Below are positions 1-8,306 of a stretch of DNA of 64,000 bases, piece by piece; position 1 is the stretch's first letter; every line of letters begins with the position of its first letter. The notes under the pieces are model-generated. The model worked only from the letters and a program-made list of their open reading frames with translations. It searched no databases and was not told the origin of the DNA. The stretch is from Caulobacteraceae bacterium (GTDB lineage: Bacteria; Pseudomonadota; Alphaproteobacteria; Caulobacterales; Caulobacteraceae), in contig JAIEQC010000008.1 in NCBI GenBank assembly GCA_019748055.1, positions 1 through 64,000 on the forward strand, given 5' to 3'. Both the position numbers and the translations under genes were made by a program.

Positions 1-455
1 GCCGCGGCGGCGGCCGGAGCGGGCTTGGGGGCCGCGGCGGGCTTGGCGGCGGCCGGTTTCGTCGCAGCGGCCTTCGGCGCGGCGGCCTTGGCCGGAGCGG
101 TCTTCACCGCCGGCTTGGGCTTGGCGGCGGCTTTGGGCGCGGCCTTCACGGCGGGCTTGGCCGCGGGGGCCTTGGCCGGAGCCTTGGCGACCGCCGGCTT
201 CGCGACGGGCTTTTTGGCGGCGGGAGCGGGCTTCGCGGCGGCCGGTTTGGCGACCGCCTTCGGAGCGGACTTGGCGGCGGGGGCGGGCTTGGGCTTGGCC
301 GGAGCCTTGGCGGCGACCGTCTTCGGCGCGGTCGCGGCCTTGGGCGCGGCCGGCTTCTTCGCTGCGGTCGCGCTCGACTTCGCGGCCGGTTTCGGCTTGG
401 AAGCGGCGGAGGCCGGCTTCGACGCTGCGCTGGACTTGGACGGTGCTTTGGCCAT
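1..455 (-). CDS. Lys/Ala/Pro-rich histone H1-like protein (3' end cut by window)
   Basis: Reading leftwards from an ATG at 455, the frame stays open to the window edge and gives a protein made almost only of Ala, Lys, Pro with some Ser, Thr and Val. It begins MAKAPSKSSAAS and continues as irregular AAKP, APAK and PKAA units over more than 150 residues. This composition matches bacterial histone H1-like or AlgP-type DNA-binding tails, basic and disordered, which bind DNA or RNA non-specifically. No folded domain is visible in the part present; one could lie beyond the edge. The plus-strand frame through the same bases is a Gly/Ala/Leu-rich shadow. It diverges from prmA across 91 bases. The family assignment rests on composition only. 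Confidence 0.7.
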   Translation of the reverse strand, partial: MAKAPSKSSAASKPASAASKPKPAAKSSATAAKKPAAPKAATAPKTVAAKAPAKPKPAPAAKSAPKAVAKPAAAKPAPAAKKPVAKPAVAKAPAKAPAAKPAVKAAPKAAAKPKPAVKTAPAKAAAPKAAATKPAAAKPAAAPKPAPAAAA

Positions 456-546
456 GAACTCCCCGACCCCTCGGTTGCGTGTTCGGTCGACGCAAGACCC
501 TGTGCCCCGCGCCCGCTCGATTCGGCATGATAACGAGGTTTGAGAA

Positions 547-1416
547 ATGTCCGAGTCCGCCGTTCAGATCGTCGCCCGCGGCCCGCGGGAGGTCGCCGAG
601 GCCGCCGCGGCGGGGCTGGACGCCGACCCGCTGCTGGAAGCCGCGACCTATTCCATCCTGGAGGAGGACGAGGATCGCGGCGTCTGGCGCATCGATGCCT
701 TTCCGACCACGACCGAAGAGGCCGAAGGGATCGAGGCGGCGCTGCGCGCCCACGACGGGCTGGAGGTCGACGTCGAGAAGCTGGCCGACGCCGACTGGTT
801 GGCCATGTCGCTGTCGGGCCTGCCGCCGGTCGAGGCGGGGCGGTTCTTCGTCTACGGCGCCCACGACCAGGGCAAGGTGCCGGAGGGGCGCGTGACGCTG
901 AAGATCGACGCGGGCGCCGCCTTCGGCACGGGGCACCACGGCACGACGGTGGGCTGTCTGGAAGCGTTCGACGCCCTGCTGAAGACCGAGACGTTCGACA
1001 AGGTGCTGGACGTCGGCTGCGGCACCGGCGTGCTGGCCATCGCCGCGGCGAAGACGGGGTCGGCGGTGGCGGTGGGCACCGACATCGACGAGCCGTCGGC
1101 GCGCATCGCCAACGAGAACGCCGAGATCAACGGGGCCAAGTGCGACTTCTATTTCGCTGACGGCTTGAGCGATCCGCGCATCGCGCAGCACGTGCCGTAC
1201 GATCTGGTGTTCGCCAACATCTTGGCCGCGCCGCTGGTGGAGCTGGCGCCGGAGATCGCCGGCGCGCTGAAGCCGGGCGGGGTGGCGATCCTGTCGGGCC
1301 TGCTGCGGACGCAGGAGGAGCGGGTGCTGGAGGCGTACCGACCGCTGGGTTTCGCGGTCGAGCAGACGATCCACCACGACGCCTGGAGCGCCCTGGCGCT
1401 GCGTCTGAAAGTTTAA
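547..1416 (+). CDS. prmA: Ribosomal protein L11 methyltransferase PrmA
   Basis: The 289-residue protein has the usual PrmA length and order: an N-terminal substrate-recognition domain (about 1-100), then a Rossmann methyltransferase domain. SAM-binding motif I is [14 protein letters not shown] (about residues 154-167), followed by the acidic loop GTDIDEPSA, and the family motif FANILAAPL lies near residue 223. It trimethylates ribosomal protein L11 in the cytoplasm. The ATG at 547 lies close behind AGGTTTGAGAA. It is divergent from the H1-like gene and 52 bases ahead of a small membrane protein, with no terminator seen between them. Confidence 0.95.
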   Translation: MSESAVQIVARGPREVAEAAAAGLDADPLLEAATYSILEEDEDRGVWRIDAFPTTTEEAEGIEAALRAHDGLEVDVEKLADADWLAMSLSGLPPVEAGRFFVYGAHDQGKVPEGRVTLKIDAGAAFGTGHHGTTVGCLEAFDALLKTETFDKVLDVGCGTGVLAIAAAKTGSAVAVGTDIDEPSARIANENAEINGAKCDFYFADGLSDPRIAQHVPYDLVFANILAAPLVELAPEIAGALKPGGVAILSGLLRTQEERVLEAYRPLGFAVEQTIHHDAWSALALRLKV

Positions 1417-1468
1417 GGAACGGGGAGGACGGTGGAGCCGTTTCAGGGCGAACCCGGAGGGACTCCCG

Positions 1469-1936
1469 ATGACCTACACCGATCCGAACGACCCGAACCG
1501 CCCGACCGTCGTGGTCGATCCGGCGCCCGTCTACACCGAGACGACCGAGACGGTGGTCGTGCGCGAGTCCAACACCGGCTGGTGGATCGCCGGCATCCTG
1601 GGCGGGCTGGTCCTGATCGCGGTCATGTTCATCCTGTTCAACCGGCAGGCGCCGCAGACCGACGACCAGATACTGGCCGCCGAGGTGGCCGCCGCCGAGG
1701 CCGAGGCCCGCGCGCTGGAAGCCGCCGCCGCCGGCCAGATCGCCGGGGCTCAAGCCAGCGTCGAGGTGGCCCGCGCCGACGCCGCCCGCGCCGAGGCCGA
1801 GGCGCGCGCCGCCCAGGCCCGCGTGGCCGAACCGGTGGTGATCGAGCGGGAAGTGCCGGTGGTGGTGCAGACGCCGACGCCCGCTCCCTCGACCGGGGGC
1901 ACCGCCGTGGTGACGCCGACGACGCCGCAGGGGTGA
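1469..1936 (+). CDS. Small single-pass membrane protein with Ala/Glu-rich helix
   Basis: I do not recognise a named family. The 155-residue protein has an acidic, Thr/Pro-rich N-terminus, one strong membrane segment (about 38-57, WWIAGILGGLVLIAVMFILF), then an Ala/Glu/Arg-rich stretch (65-122) with heptad-like character that probably forms a long helix or coiled coil, and a Pro/Thr-rich tail. With no cleavable signal peptide, the topology is probably N-terminus in the cytoplasm and the helix in the periplasm. The start follows GGAGGGACTCCCG, a good ribosome-binding site. It lies between prmA and the aminopeptidase on the same strand. Confidence 0.75.
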   Translation: MTYTDPNDPNRPTVVVDPAPVYTETTETVVVRESNTGWWIAGILGGLVLIAVMFILFNRQAPQTDDQILAAEVAAAEAEARALEAAAAGQIAGAQASVEVARADAARAEAEARAAQARVAEPVVIEREVPVVVQTPTPAPSTGGTAVVTPTTPQG

Positions 1937-1979
1937 GCGCGGACTTGCGGTGGGGCGGGGCGCCGCTAGGTTCCCCGCC

Positions 1980-3791
1980 ATGCGCCAGTCCTTCGACGAA
2001 ACTTCCCATCCGTCCTTCGGGGCGAAGCACCTTCCGCTCGTTCGCGCCCGCATGGCAGATCAGGGGCTGGACGGCTTTCTGGTCCCGCACGAGGACGAGC
2101 ATCAGAACGAATATCTGCCGGAGGCGAACGAGAGGCTGGCCTGGCTGACGGGGTTCAGCGGCTCGGCCGGGGCGGCCGTGGTGATGAAGGACCGGGCGGC
2201 GGTGTTCGCCGACGGACGCTACACCGTGCAGGTGCGGGCGCAGGTGGACCCGGCGCAGTTCGAAATCCTCGACCTGGTCGAGGGCGGCGTGCCCGCCTGG
2301 CTCGAGAAGGCGCCGAAGGGCGCGGTGATCGGCTATGATCCCCGGCTGCACAGCCCGGACGCGCTGGCGACGCTGAGGCGGGCTGCGGCGAAGGCGGGGG
2401 CCGAACTGAAGGCCGTCGACGTCAATCCGCTGGACCTCGCCTGGGGCGACGCCCGGCCGCCGCAGCCTGCCGCGCCGGTGGTGCCGCACCCCGATCAGTA
2501 CGCCGGCGAGAGCGCGGCGTCGAAGCGCAAGCGGATCGGCGCGGCGATCGAGGCGAAGGGCGCGGACTGCGCCGTTCTGACGGCGCCGGCGTCGATCGCC
2601 TGGCTGTTCAACATCCGCGGCGGCGACGTGATCCGCACGCCGCTGCCGCTGGGGCAGGCGATCGTGCACGCGAACGGGACGGCGAAGCTGTTCCTCGATC
2701 CGCGCAAGATGACGAACGAGCTGCCGGGCTGGTTGGGCGAGGAGGTGACGCCGGAGAACCCGGCCACGATCGAGGCGGCGCTGGGCGAGCTGAAGGGCCG
2801 GCGCGTGCTGATCGATCCGGCCCAGTCCAGCGCCTGGTGGTTCGACCGGCTGGAGGCGACGGGGGCGGAGATCGTGCGCGGAATGGACCCGTGCACCCTG
2901 CCGAGGGCGGCCAAGAACCCGGTCGAGATCGAGGGCAGTCGTCAGGCGCATGTTCGCGACGGCGCGGCGCTGGCGCGGTTTCTGCACTGGGTGGATGTGG
3001 TGGCACAGGAGACCCTGCCGGACGAGCGCGAGGTGGCCGAGGCGCTGGAGCGGTTCCGTGAGGAGACCGGCGCGCTGAAGGACTTGTCGTTCGACACCAT
3101 CGCCGGGGCCGGCCCGAACGGCGCCCTGCCGCACTACAAGCCCGTCACTCGGACCTTGCGGCGGATGGAGAAGGGATCGCTGCTGCTGGTCGACGGCGGC
3201 GGCCAGTATCTGGATGGCACGACGGACGTGACGCGGACGGTGGCTGTGGGCGAGCCGTCGGCGGACCAGCGGCGGATGTTCACCCTCGTGCTCAAGGGGC
3301 ACATAGCGATGGCGACGGTGCGGTTCCCGGCGGGGACGACGGGGCATCAGCTGGACGCCTTGGCGCGCCTCCCGATGTGGATGAAGGGCTTCGACTACGA
3401 CCACGGCACGGGCCACGGCGTCGGCAGCTATCTGGGCGTGCACGAAGGACCGCAGCGGATCGCCAAGCTGGTTAACACCCAGCCGCTGCTGACCGGGATG
3501 ATCCTGTCGAACGAGCCGGGCTACTATCGCGAGGGCCACTGGGGCATCCGCATTGAGACGCTGCAGGTCGTGACCGAGCCGACCGTCATCGAAGGTGGAG
3601 AGCGGCCCATGCATGGGTTCGAGCAGCTGACCTTCGCGCCGCTGGACCGGCGGCTGATCGACGTCGACCTGCTGACCGCCGACGAGCGGGCCTACGTCGA
3701 CGCCTATCACGCGGAGACCCTGGTCAAGGTCGGGCCGCTGCTGGACGGCGAGGTCCGGGCCTGGCTGGAGCGGCAATGCGCGCCGCTCTGA
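1980..3791 (+). CDS. Aminopeptidase P family metallopeptidase (M24B)
   Basis: About 603 residues, the length of the three-domain aminopeptidase P type: two creatinase-like N-terminal domains and a C-terminal pita-bread domain. The dinuclear metal ligands are visible in the expected order: Asp in LLLVDGGGQYLDGTTDVTRT (two Asp), His in DHGTGHGVGSYLGVHE, Glu in ILSNEPGYY and Glu in GIRIETLQ. It removes N-terminal residues ahead of proline, in the cytoplasm since no signal peptide is seen. I chose the ATG at 1980 (MRQSFDETS), because ten further in-frame codons upstream read as non-family sequence. Its last 16 bases overlap the next gene, suggesting coupling. Confidence 0.92.
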   Translation: MRQSFDETSHPSFGAKHLPLVRARMADQGLDGFLVPHEDEHQNEYLPEANERLAWLTGFSGSAGAAVVMKDRAAVFADGRYTVQVRAQVDPAQFEILDLVEGGVPAWLEKAPKGAVIGYDPRLHSPDALATLRRAAAKAGAELKAVDVNPLDLAWGDARPPQPAAPVVPHPDQYAGESAASKRKRIGAAIEAKGADCAVLTAPASIAWLFNIRGGDVIRTPLPLGQAIVHANGTAKLFLDPRKMTNELPGWLGEEVTPENPATIEAALGELKGRRVLIDPAQSSAWWFDRLEATGAEIVRGMDPCTLPRAAKNPVEIEGSRQAHVRDGAALARFLHWVDVVAQETLPDEREVAEALERFREETGALKDLSFDTIAGAGPNGALPHYKPVTRTLRRMEKGSLLLVDGGGQYLDGTTDVTRTVAVGEPSADQRRMFTLVLKGHIAMATVRFPAGTTGHQLDALARLPMWMKGFDYDHGTGHGVGSYLGVHEGPQRIAKLVNTQPLLTGMILSNEPGYYREGHWGIRIETLQVVTEPTVIEGGERPMHGFEQLTFAPLDRRLIDVDLLTADERAYVDAYHAETLVKVGPLLDGEVRAWLERQCAPL

Positions 3792-4765
3792 TCTTGGTGA
3801 TCGCGCTGGCGGCGACGCCGGCGACGGCGCAGTTGACGCGCCTGCCGCGCGAGGCGCTGGACGTCATCCCCCCGGAGAGCCGGCTCGAGGGCGCGCCGGG
3901 GCGGATGCGGATCGTCGAGGCGCGCTGTCGTCCGGGCGGTCTGCCGGGCGTGCGGCAGCGGATCGTGGACGTGGTGACGGGGGAGTGGGGCGTATTCGGC
4001 TTCCAGACCGTGGACGCCACGCAGGTGCAGACTCGCCAGTTGCCCGAGGGTGTAGTGCCCGACGACGCCAACCCGCCGCTGGCCGTACCGCGCCAGGCGC
4101 GGCCGCTGGACCGGATCGGGCGGTGGGAGAGCGATCCGGCCACGTACGCGATCGTGGCGGGATACTGGTCGGCGACGCCGGACGGGGCCGACGTGCTGGC
4201 GCGGCAGAATCGCCAGTGGCGAGACGGGGAAGGCGAGCTGAACTGGGTCGAGCCGTGGTCGGCGGCCTTCATCAGCTGGACGATGTGCGAGTCGGGGCTG
4301 GACATGCCGACGCTGTTCCGGCGGGACATCTCGCATCGCGTTTACGTCGATCAGGCGATCCGCGCGGCGGACGGCGAGGAGCCGCAGGCCGCCTATGAGG
4401 CGCACGATCCGGGCGAGCGGCCGCTGCTGCCGGGCGACCTGCTTTGCAACAGCCGGGGGCGGTGGCGCTATGCGACGGTCGAGGACCGGCGACCTGACGT
4501 CGGCGACTATGCTGCCATGCACTGCGACGTGGTGGTGCGGGTGTTCGACGACCGGGTGGCGGTGATCGGCGGCAACGTAATCCAGGGCGTGACGCTGACT
4601 CTGATGCCGCTGACGGGGGAGGGGAGCGCTCATCCGCGTCCCGTGGGGGCTCAAGACCTGTCCGGCGCGCGGACGCTGTTCGCGCACCTGGTGCTGAGGA
4701 GCGATCCGATCCCCGGCGACGCGCTGGACCGGACGCCGACCGTGCGGGCGCTGTCGGAGCCCTGA
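3776..4765 (+). CDS. Exported DUF2272 domain protein
   Basis: The 329-residue protein begins with a clear Sec signal peptide (MRAALILVIALAATPATAQ). The DUF2272 hallmark EPWSAAFISW lies at about 159-168, followed by a conserved Cys/Gly region, and later GDLLCNSRG and HCDVVVRV, typical of this NlpC/P60-like or CHAP-like fold. The family's biochemical role is not settled; a peptidoglycan or amide hydrolase activity is plausible from the fold, but I cannot confirm catalytic residues. It overlaps the aminopeptidase gene by 16 bases and ends just before a strong hairpin at 4778-4803. Confidence 0.82.
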   Translation: MRAALILVIALAATPATAQLTRLPREALDVIPPESRLEGAPGRMRIVEARCRPGGLPGVRQRIVDVVTGEWGVFGFQTVDATQVQTRQLPEGVVPDDANPPLAVPRQARPLDRIGRWESDPATYAIVAGYWSATPDGADVLARQNRQWRDGEGELNWVEPWSAAFISWTMCESGLDMPTLFRRDISHRVYVDQAIRAADGEEPQAAYEAHDPGERPLLPGDLLCNSRGRWRYATVEDRRPDVGDYAAMHCDVVVRVFDDRVAVIGGNVIQGVTLTLMPLTGEGSAHPRPVGAQDLSGARTLFAHLVLRSDPIPGDALDRTPTVRALSEP

Positions 4766-4772
4766 TATAGCG

Positions 4773-4803
4773 AAAAACCCCCGGTGGATTGCTCCACCGG
4801 GGG
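4773..4803 (-). terminator. Rho-independent terminator for the glycine-zipper gene
   Basis: A perfect 11-base stem (4778-4788 with 4793-4803) and a four-base loop is followed on the minus strand by five T (A at 4773-4777). On the plus strand the hairpin lies 12 bases past the DUF2272 stop but lacks a T run, so termination in that direction is less certain. Confidence 0.85.
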
Positions 4804-4860
4804 CTTCCGGCCCGTCGCCGATCGACAGGGGGGCTGGAAAAGAGCGGCGACGGGATCTCG

Positions 4861-5445
4861 TCAGTAGCCGTAACCGTAGCCGTCGCAGACCTCGCGGCTG
4901 GAGATCACGGTCCGGCCGCGCCAGTCGCGCTCCTGAACGGTGACGGTGCGGCACCGGTCGTCCCGGCCATATGCGTCGTAGCCGTAGCCGGAGCGGGCGT
5001 AGGGATCGCGGCGGTAGTCGTCGCGGTACGGCTGCTGGTAGCGGTAGTCCTGACCGTAGCCGTAGCGGCCGTCGTCGTAGCCGTAGCGGTCGTCATAGGC
5101 GCGGCAGTCCGAGGAGCTGGAACCCACGCCCGCGCCGATCAGGGCGCCGACCACGCCGCCGAGGACGCTGCCCTCGGTGCGGCGACCGCGAGCGGCGATC
5201 TGGGAGCCGGCGACGGCTCCGATGGCCGCGCCGAAGGTGGCGCCGGCCGCCTGACGCTGGCCGCGGTCGCTCTCGCAATAGCCGGGCGCGCTGCGCTGGG
5301 CGTAGTCCGGATCGTAGCCGTAGCCATAGGCGCGGCCGTAGGGATCGTAGCTCTGGGCCTGGGCCGGGGCGGCGGCGGTCGCCAGGATGCCGGCCGCAGC
5401 GGCGGCGGAGGCGAGGGCGACGAGCGGGCGGTTCGGACGGGCCAT
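4861..5445 (-). CDS. Exported glycine-zipper protein with Tyr/Gly/Asp-rich C-terminus
   Basis: 194 residues. A signal peptide (about 1-31, ending APAQAQS) is followed by a Tyr/Gly-rich linker and a glycine-zipper segment (about 68-112, GAAIGAVAGSQIAARG and GGVVGALIGAGVGS), the pattern of the glycine-zipper 2TM family of envelope proteins. The last 85 residues are dominated by Tyr, Gly, Asp and Arg in YGYD/DDRYGY-type units, ending DGYGYGY. Such proteins sit in the periplasm or outer membrane; the precise role is unknown. It is transcribed away from the RNA methyltransferase gene and ends at its own terminator. Confidence 0.82.
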   Translation of the reverse strand: MARPNRPLVALASAAAAAGILATAAAPAQAQSYDPYGRAYGYGYDPDYAQRSAPGYCESDRGQRQAAGATFGAAIGAVAGSQIAARGRRTEGSVLGGVVGALIGAGVGSSSSDCRAYDDRYGYDDGRYGYGQDYRYQQPYRDDYRRDPYARSGYGYDAYGRDDRCRTVTVQERDWRGRTVISSREVCDGYGYGY

Positions 5446-5506
5446 GAAACTGTCTCGTGTCTGTAGGGGCGGGATCGCCGGTGTGGCCCTTTTGGAGCCC
5501 GTGGCC

Positions 5507-5532
5507 TGAACGGTCGTTGAGCGGCCCGTTCA
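5507..5532. promoter_or_regulatory. Inverted repeat in divergent promoter region
   Basis: TGAACGG (5507-5513) and CCGTTCA (5526-5532) form a perfect 7-base inverted repeat with a 12-base gap, inside the 143-base region between the glycine-zipper gene (minus) and the RlmD-type gene (plus). It could be an operator or the stem of a leader hairpin; the regulator is unknown. Confidence 0.35.
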
Positions 5533-5588
5533 TGTTCGTTCAGGTTTCGGCCCTTGCGCGCAGGGATCGGCCCGGCGAGAAGCCGCCG

Positions 5589-6839
5589 ATGACGATGCGG
5601 CTGAACATCGAGCGCGTGGCGGGGCAGGGCGACGGCGTCGCGCGGGGACCCGACGGGCCCGTGTTCGTGCCGCTGACCCTGCCGGGCGAGATCGTCGAGG
5701 CCGAGGTGGCGGACGGACCAGGCGAAGTGGTCGAGGTGATCCGGCCGAGCGCGGAGCGGGTCGTGCCGCCATGCCCGCACTTCGGCGACTGCGGCGGGTG
5801 CGCCCTGCAGCACTGGGCGGACGGGCCGTATCTGGACTGGAAGCGGGCCCAGGTCGTGCACGCGCTGGGTCGGGAAGGGCTGGAGACCGAAGTCGCCCCC
5901 ACGGCGGCGACGCCGCCGGCCAGCCGACGACGCGTGGCTTTGCATGCCCGGCGGAGACCGGACGGATCGGTGGCGCTGGGGTTCAAGGCGCGGCGGTCGT
6001 GGCGGCTGGTGGAGATCGGGATCTGCGTCATCGCCGACCCGCGCATCGTGGCTGCGCTTCCGGCGTTGGCCGACGTCGCCGGCGCGGTGTTCGAGCATCC
6101 GAAGTCGGCGCCCACCCTGCACGTGACGGCGACCGAGGCGGGGCTGGACGTCGACGTGACGGGGGTGGAGCGGCGGACCGGCGGCGGTCTGTCGGGCGAC
6201 GCGCGCGCGCGCGCGATCGCGGCGGCGACCCAGGCCGATGTGGCGCGGCTGAGTCTGGCCGGAGAGGTGCTGGTCGCGCGGCGGCCGCCGACGGTGACGT
6301 TCGGCCGGGCGCAGGTCGCGCTGCCGCCTGGGGGCTTCCTGCAGGCCTCGCCCGAGGCGGAGCGGATCATGGTGGCCGAGGTGACGGCGGCCGCAAAGGG
6401 CGCGAAGGCGATCGCCGACCTGTTCTGCGGCGCGGGCACCTTCACGTTTCCGCTGGCGGAGATCGCGCCGGTGCTGGCAGCGGACGCGGGTGCGGAGGCG
6501 GTCGCCGCGCTGAACGCCGGGCGCAGGACCGCGACGGGACTGAAGGGGATCGAGGCACAGGCGCGGGACCTGTTCCGGCGTCCTCTGTCGCCCTTCGACC
6601 TGAAGGGCTGCGACGTCGCGGTGCTGGACCCGCCCCGCGCCGGCGCAATCGAGCAGACGCGTCAGCTGGTGGACGCGCGGAAGATCGAGCGGGTGGTCTA
6701 CGTCAGCTGCAACCCGACCACCTTCGCCCGCGACGCCGCCATGCTGTCGGCCGGCGGCTTCCGACTGGAGCGCGTGTTGCCGGTGGACCAGTTCCTGTGG
6801 TCGGGCCACGTGGAGTTGGTGGGGACGTTCAGTCGCTGA
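5589..6839 (+). CDS. RlmD/TrmA-family class I RNA methyltransferase
   Basis: A 416-residue TrmA/RumA-type uracil-C5 RNA methyltransferase. The N-terminal TRAM-like segment (MTMRLNIERVAGQGDGVAR) is followed by the Fe-S cysteine cluster CPHFGDCGGCALQHW, a SAM-binding motif in IADLFCGAGTFTFPLAE, and the catalytic region VLDPPRAGA plus YVSCNPTTFARDA, whose Cys is the expected nucleophile. It probably methylates 23S rRNA, though the exact uridine cannot be read from sequence. I chose ATG 5589 rather than the upstream in-frame ATG at 5457, because the intervening residues do not resemble the family and would lie in the promoter region. Confidence 0.9.
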   Translation: MTMRLNIERVAGQGDGVARGPDGPVFVPLTLPGEIVEAEVADGPGEVVEVIRPSAERVVPPCPHFGDCGGCALQHWADGPYLDWKRAQVVHALGREGLETEVAPTAATPPASRRRVALHARRRPDGSVALGFKARRSWRLVEIGICVIADPRIVAALPALADVAGAVFEHPKSAPTLHVTATEAGLDVDVTGVERRTGGGLSGDARARAIAAATQADVARLSLAGEVLVARRPPTVTFGRAQVALPPGGFLQASPEAERIMVAEVTAAAKGAKAIADLFCGAGTFTFPLAEIAPVLAADAGAEAVAALNAGRRTATGLKGIEAQARDLFRRPLSPFDLKGCDVAVLDPPRAGAIEQTRQLVDARKIERVVYVSCNPTTFARDAAMLSAGGFRLERVLPVDQFLWSGHVELVGTFSR

Positions 6840-6869
6840 GGGCGACAGAAAAAATTTCCATCATTTCCA

Positions 6870-7940
6870 TCATGCGGCGTCGAACAGGTCCATCTGGGGG
6901 CGCATGTCCGGGGGGACGCGGAAGCGGGTGACGTCGAGGTCGTGCCGGGGGCCGTCGAGGCCCAGGCGTTTGACGGCGGCCTTGAAGCGGGCGGCGATCA
7001 GGTCGGCGACGGGGCCGGAGCCCTTCATGCGCTGGGACCAATCGGGATCGTAGTCGCGGCCTCCGCGCGTCTGTCGGACCAGGGACATGACGCGGGCCGC
7101 ACGGTCCGGCCGGGCCTCGGCCAGCCATTCGCGAAACAGGTCCTTGATTTCCAGCGGCAGGCGCAGGGTGACGTACATGGCGGTGGAGGCCCCAGCCTTC
7201 TTCGCCGCCTCCAACACCCCCTCCAGCTCGTGGTCGTTCAGACCGGGGATGACGGGGGCGAAGCCGACGCCGACGGGCACGCCGGCCTCGGCCAGACGGG
7301 AGATCGCCTCCAGCCGCTTGGCGGGGGTCGAGGCGCGCGGCTCCATGGCGCGGGCAAGCGCGCGGTCGAGCGTGGTGATCGACACGAAGGCCGAGGCCAG
7401 CCCCTCGCGCCCCATCGGGCCCAGAATGTCGAGATCGCGGCTGATCAGGACCGACTTGGTGATGATAGACAGGGGGTGATTGAAGCGCCGCATGACCTCC
7501 AGGATCGCGCGCGTCGACTTCAGCTCACGCTCGATCGGCTGATAGGGGTCGGTGTTACCGCCTATGTGGATGCGCTTGCAGACGTAGCGGGGTTTGGAGA
7601 GTTCCTGTTCCAGGAGACGTGCGGCGTCCGGCTTCCAGAAGATCCGGCTCTCGAAATCCAGGCCCGGGGATAGGCCCATCCAGGCATGGGACGGACGGGC
7701 GTAGCAGTAGATGCAGCCATGTTCGCAGCCCTTGTAGGGGTTGATGGAGCGGTCGAAGCCGATGTCGGGGCTCTGGTTGCGGGCGATGATCGTACGGGCC
7801 CGCTCGGCCGTGAGCTGGGTGCGGAGCGGAGCGACCTCGGCGTCCGCGTCGGTCCAGCCGTCGTCGACGTCGTGCACGGTCTCGGCTTCGTATCGTCCGG
7901 TCGCATTGGATCTGGCGCCTCTGCCCTTCGTCTCGGCCAT
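6870..7940 (-). CDS. PA0069-family (SplB-like) radical SAM protein, LexA-controlled
   Basis: 356 residues. The radical SAM cluster is CEHGCIYC with Cys72, Cys76 and Cys79, followed by NTDPYQPIE, GVPVGVGFAPVIPGLND and a helix rich in substrate-binding residues, the pattern of COG1533/PA0069 proteins related to spore photoproduct lyase. The true substrate of this branch is not known; relation to a DNA photoproduct lyase and a LexA box just upstream (7964-7978) both point to DNA damage. It lies downstream of tRNA-Leu on the same strand and converges on the RlmD-type gene across only 30 bases. Confidence 0.88.
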   Translation of the reverse strand: MAETKGRGARSNATGRYEAETVHDVDDGWTDADAEVAPLRTQLTAERARTIIARNQSPDIGFDRSINPYKGCEHGCIYCYARPSHAWMGLSPGLDFESRIFWKPDAARLLEQELSKPRYVCKRIHIGGNTDPYQPIERELKSTRAILEVMRRFNHPLSIITKSVLISRDLDILGPMGREGLASAFVSITTLDRALARAMEPRASTPAKRLEAISRLAEAGVPVGVGFAPVIPGLNDHELEGVLEAAKKAGASTAMYVTLRLPLEIKDLFREWLAEARPDRAARVMSLVRQTRGGRDYDPDWSQRMKGSGPVADLIAARFKAAVKRLGLDGPRHDLDVTRFRVPPDMRPQMDLFDAA

Positions 7941-7963
7941 GGGGAGACGTTAGCAGAGAAAAA

Positions 7964-7978
7964 GAACAAAGCAAGAAC
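7964..7978 (-). promoter_or_regulatory. LexA (SOS) box, alphaproteobacterial type
   Basis: On the minus strand the sequence reads GTTC-TTGCTTT-GTTC, an exact match to the alphaproteobacterial LexA operator GTTC-N7-GTTC. It lies 24-38 bases upstream of the radical SAM start codon at 7940, a position where bound LexA would block the promoter. Confidence 0.75.
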
Positions 7979-8030
7979 ATGTAGCGCATCGCACATCGGC
8001 ATGAAGCAAGGTCGACGACGGTATGCGGAG

Positions 8031-8096
8031 CCAGCCCTGCTTCGCCGCTTATGGAAGGGCTTGGCCCATAATGCCCGTGAGGGTGAAGCAGGCTGG
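8031..8096. repeat. Nested inverted repeat next to the tRNA-Leu 3' end
   Basis: The outer arms 8031-8043 and 8085-8096 pair over 12 bases with one bulge (CCAGCC, C, TGCTTC against GAAGCAGGCTGG). An inner pair TTATGG (8049-8054) and CCATAA (8066-8071) sits in the loop. The right arm runs into the encoded CCA of the tRNA. It may be a 3' trailer structure that affects tRNA processing, or a weak terminator; there is no T run. Confidence 0.4.
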
Positions 8097-8178
8097 TGCG
8101 GATGAGAGGACTCGAACCTCCACGCCTTGCGGCGCTGGAACCTAAATCCAGTGCGTCTACCAGTTCCGCCACATCCGC
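8094..8178 (-). tRNA. tRNA-Leu (anticodon UAG)
   Basis: Reading the minus strand from 8178: acceptor stem GCGGATG pairs with CATCCGC, the D arm follows with GGTAGACGC, the anticodon stem CTGGA/TCCAG encloses TTTAGGT with anticodon TAG, then a long variable arm CGCCGCAAGGCGTG, and a T arm with GGTTCGAGTCC. Discriminator A and an encoded CCA complete 85 bases. The long variable arm and anticodon identify leucine (CUN codons). Confidence 0.96.
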
Positions 8179-8306
8179 AGGTCCGTCGGCGCTTCTAGCG
8201 ATTGGAGCGACAGTCGCAATCCCCTGCCGGAAAGTTGAAACCCATGCACTAGACAAGTTTCGCGTTTAGTGTGCTGATTGACCTTTGAAACCCTGGAGGC
8301 TGAACT

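Noticed and set aside
25-543. A plus-strand open frame rich in Ala and Gly at the left edge
   Set aside because: It is the mirror of the Lys/Ala/Pro-rich minus-strand gene; the minus-strand start at 455 has a coding-like N-terminus and the plus frame has low-complexity shadow composition.
5528-5543. GTTC copies before the RlmD-type gene as a possible second LexA box
   Set aside because: The spacing between the GTTC copies is 6 (or 2) bases instead of 7, so it does not match the operator.
6849-6875. Tandem TTTCCATCA repeat between two convergent genes
   Set aside because: Only two copies of a 9-base unit; probably chance in a short AT-rich gap.
8094-8178. tRNA-Leu as an integration site of a mobile element
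   Set aside because: No integrase, direct repeat of the tRNA end or foreign gene is seen beside it.
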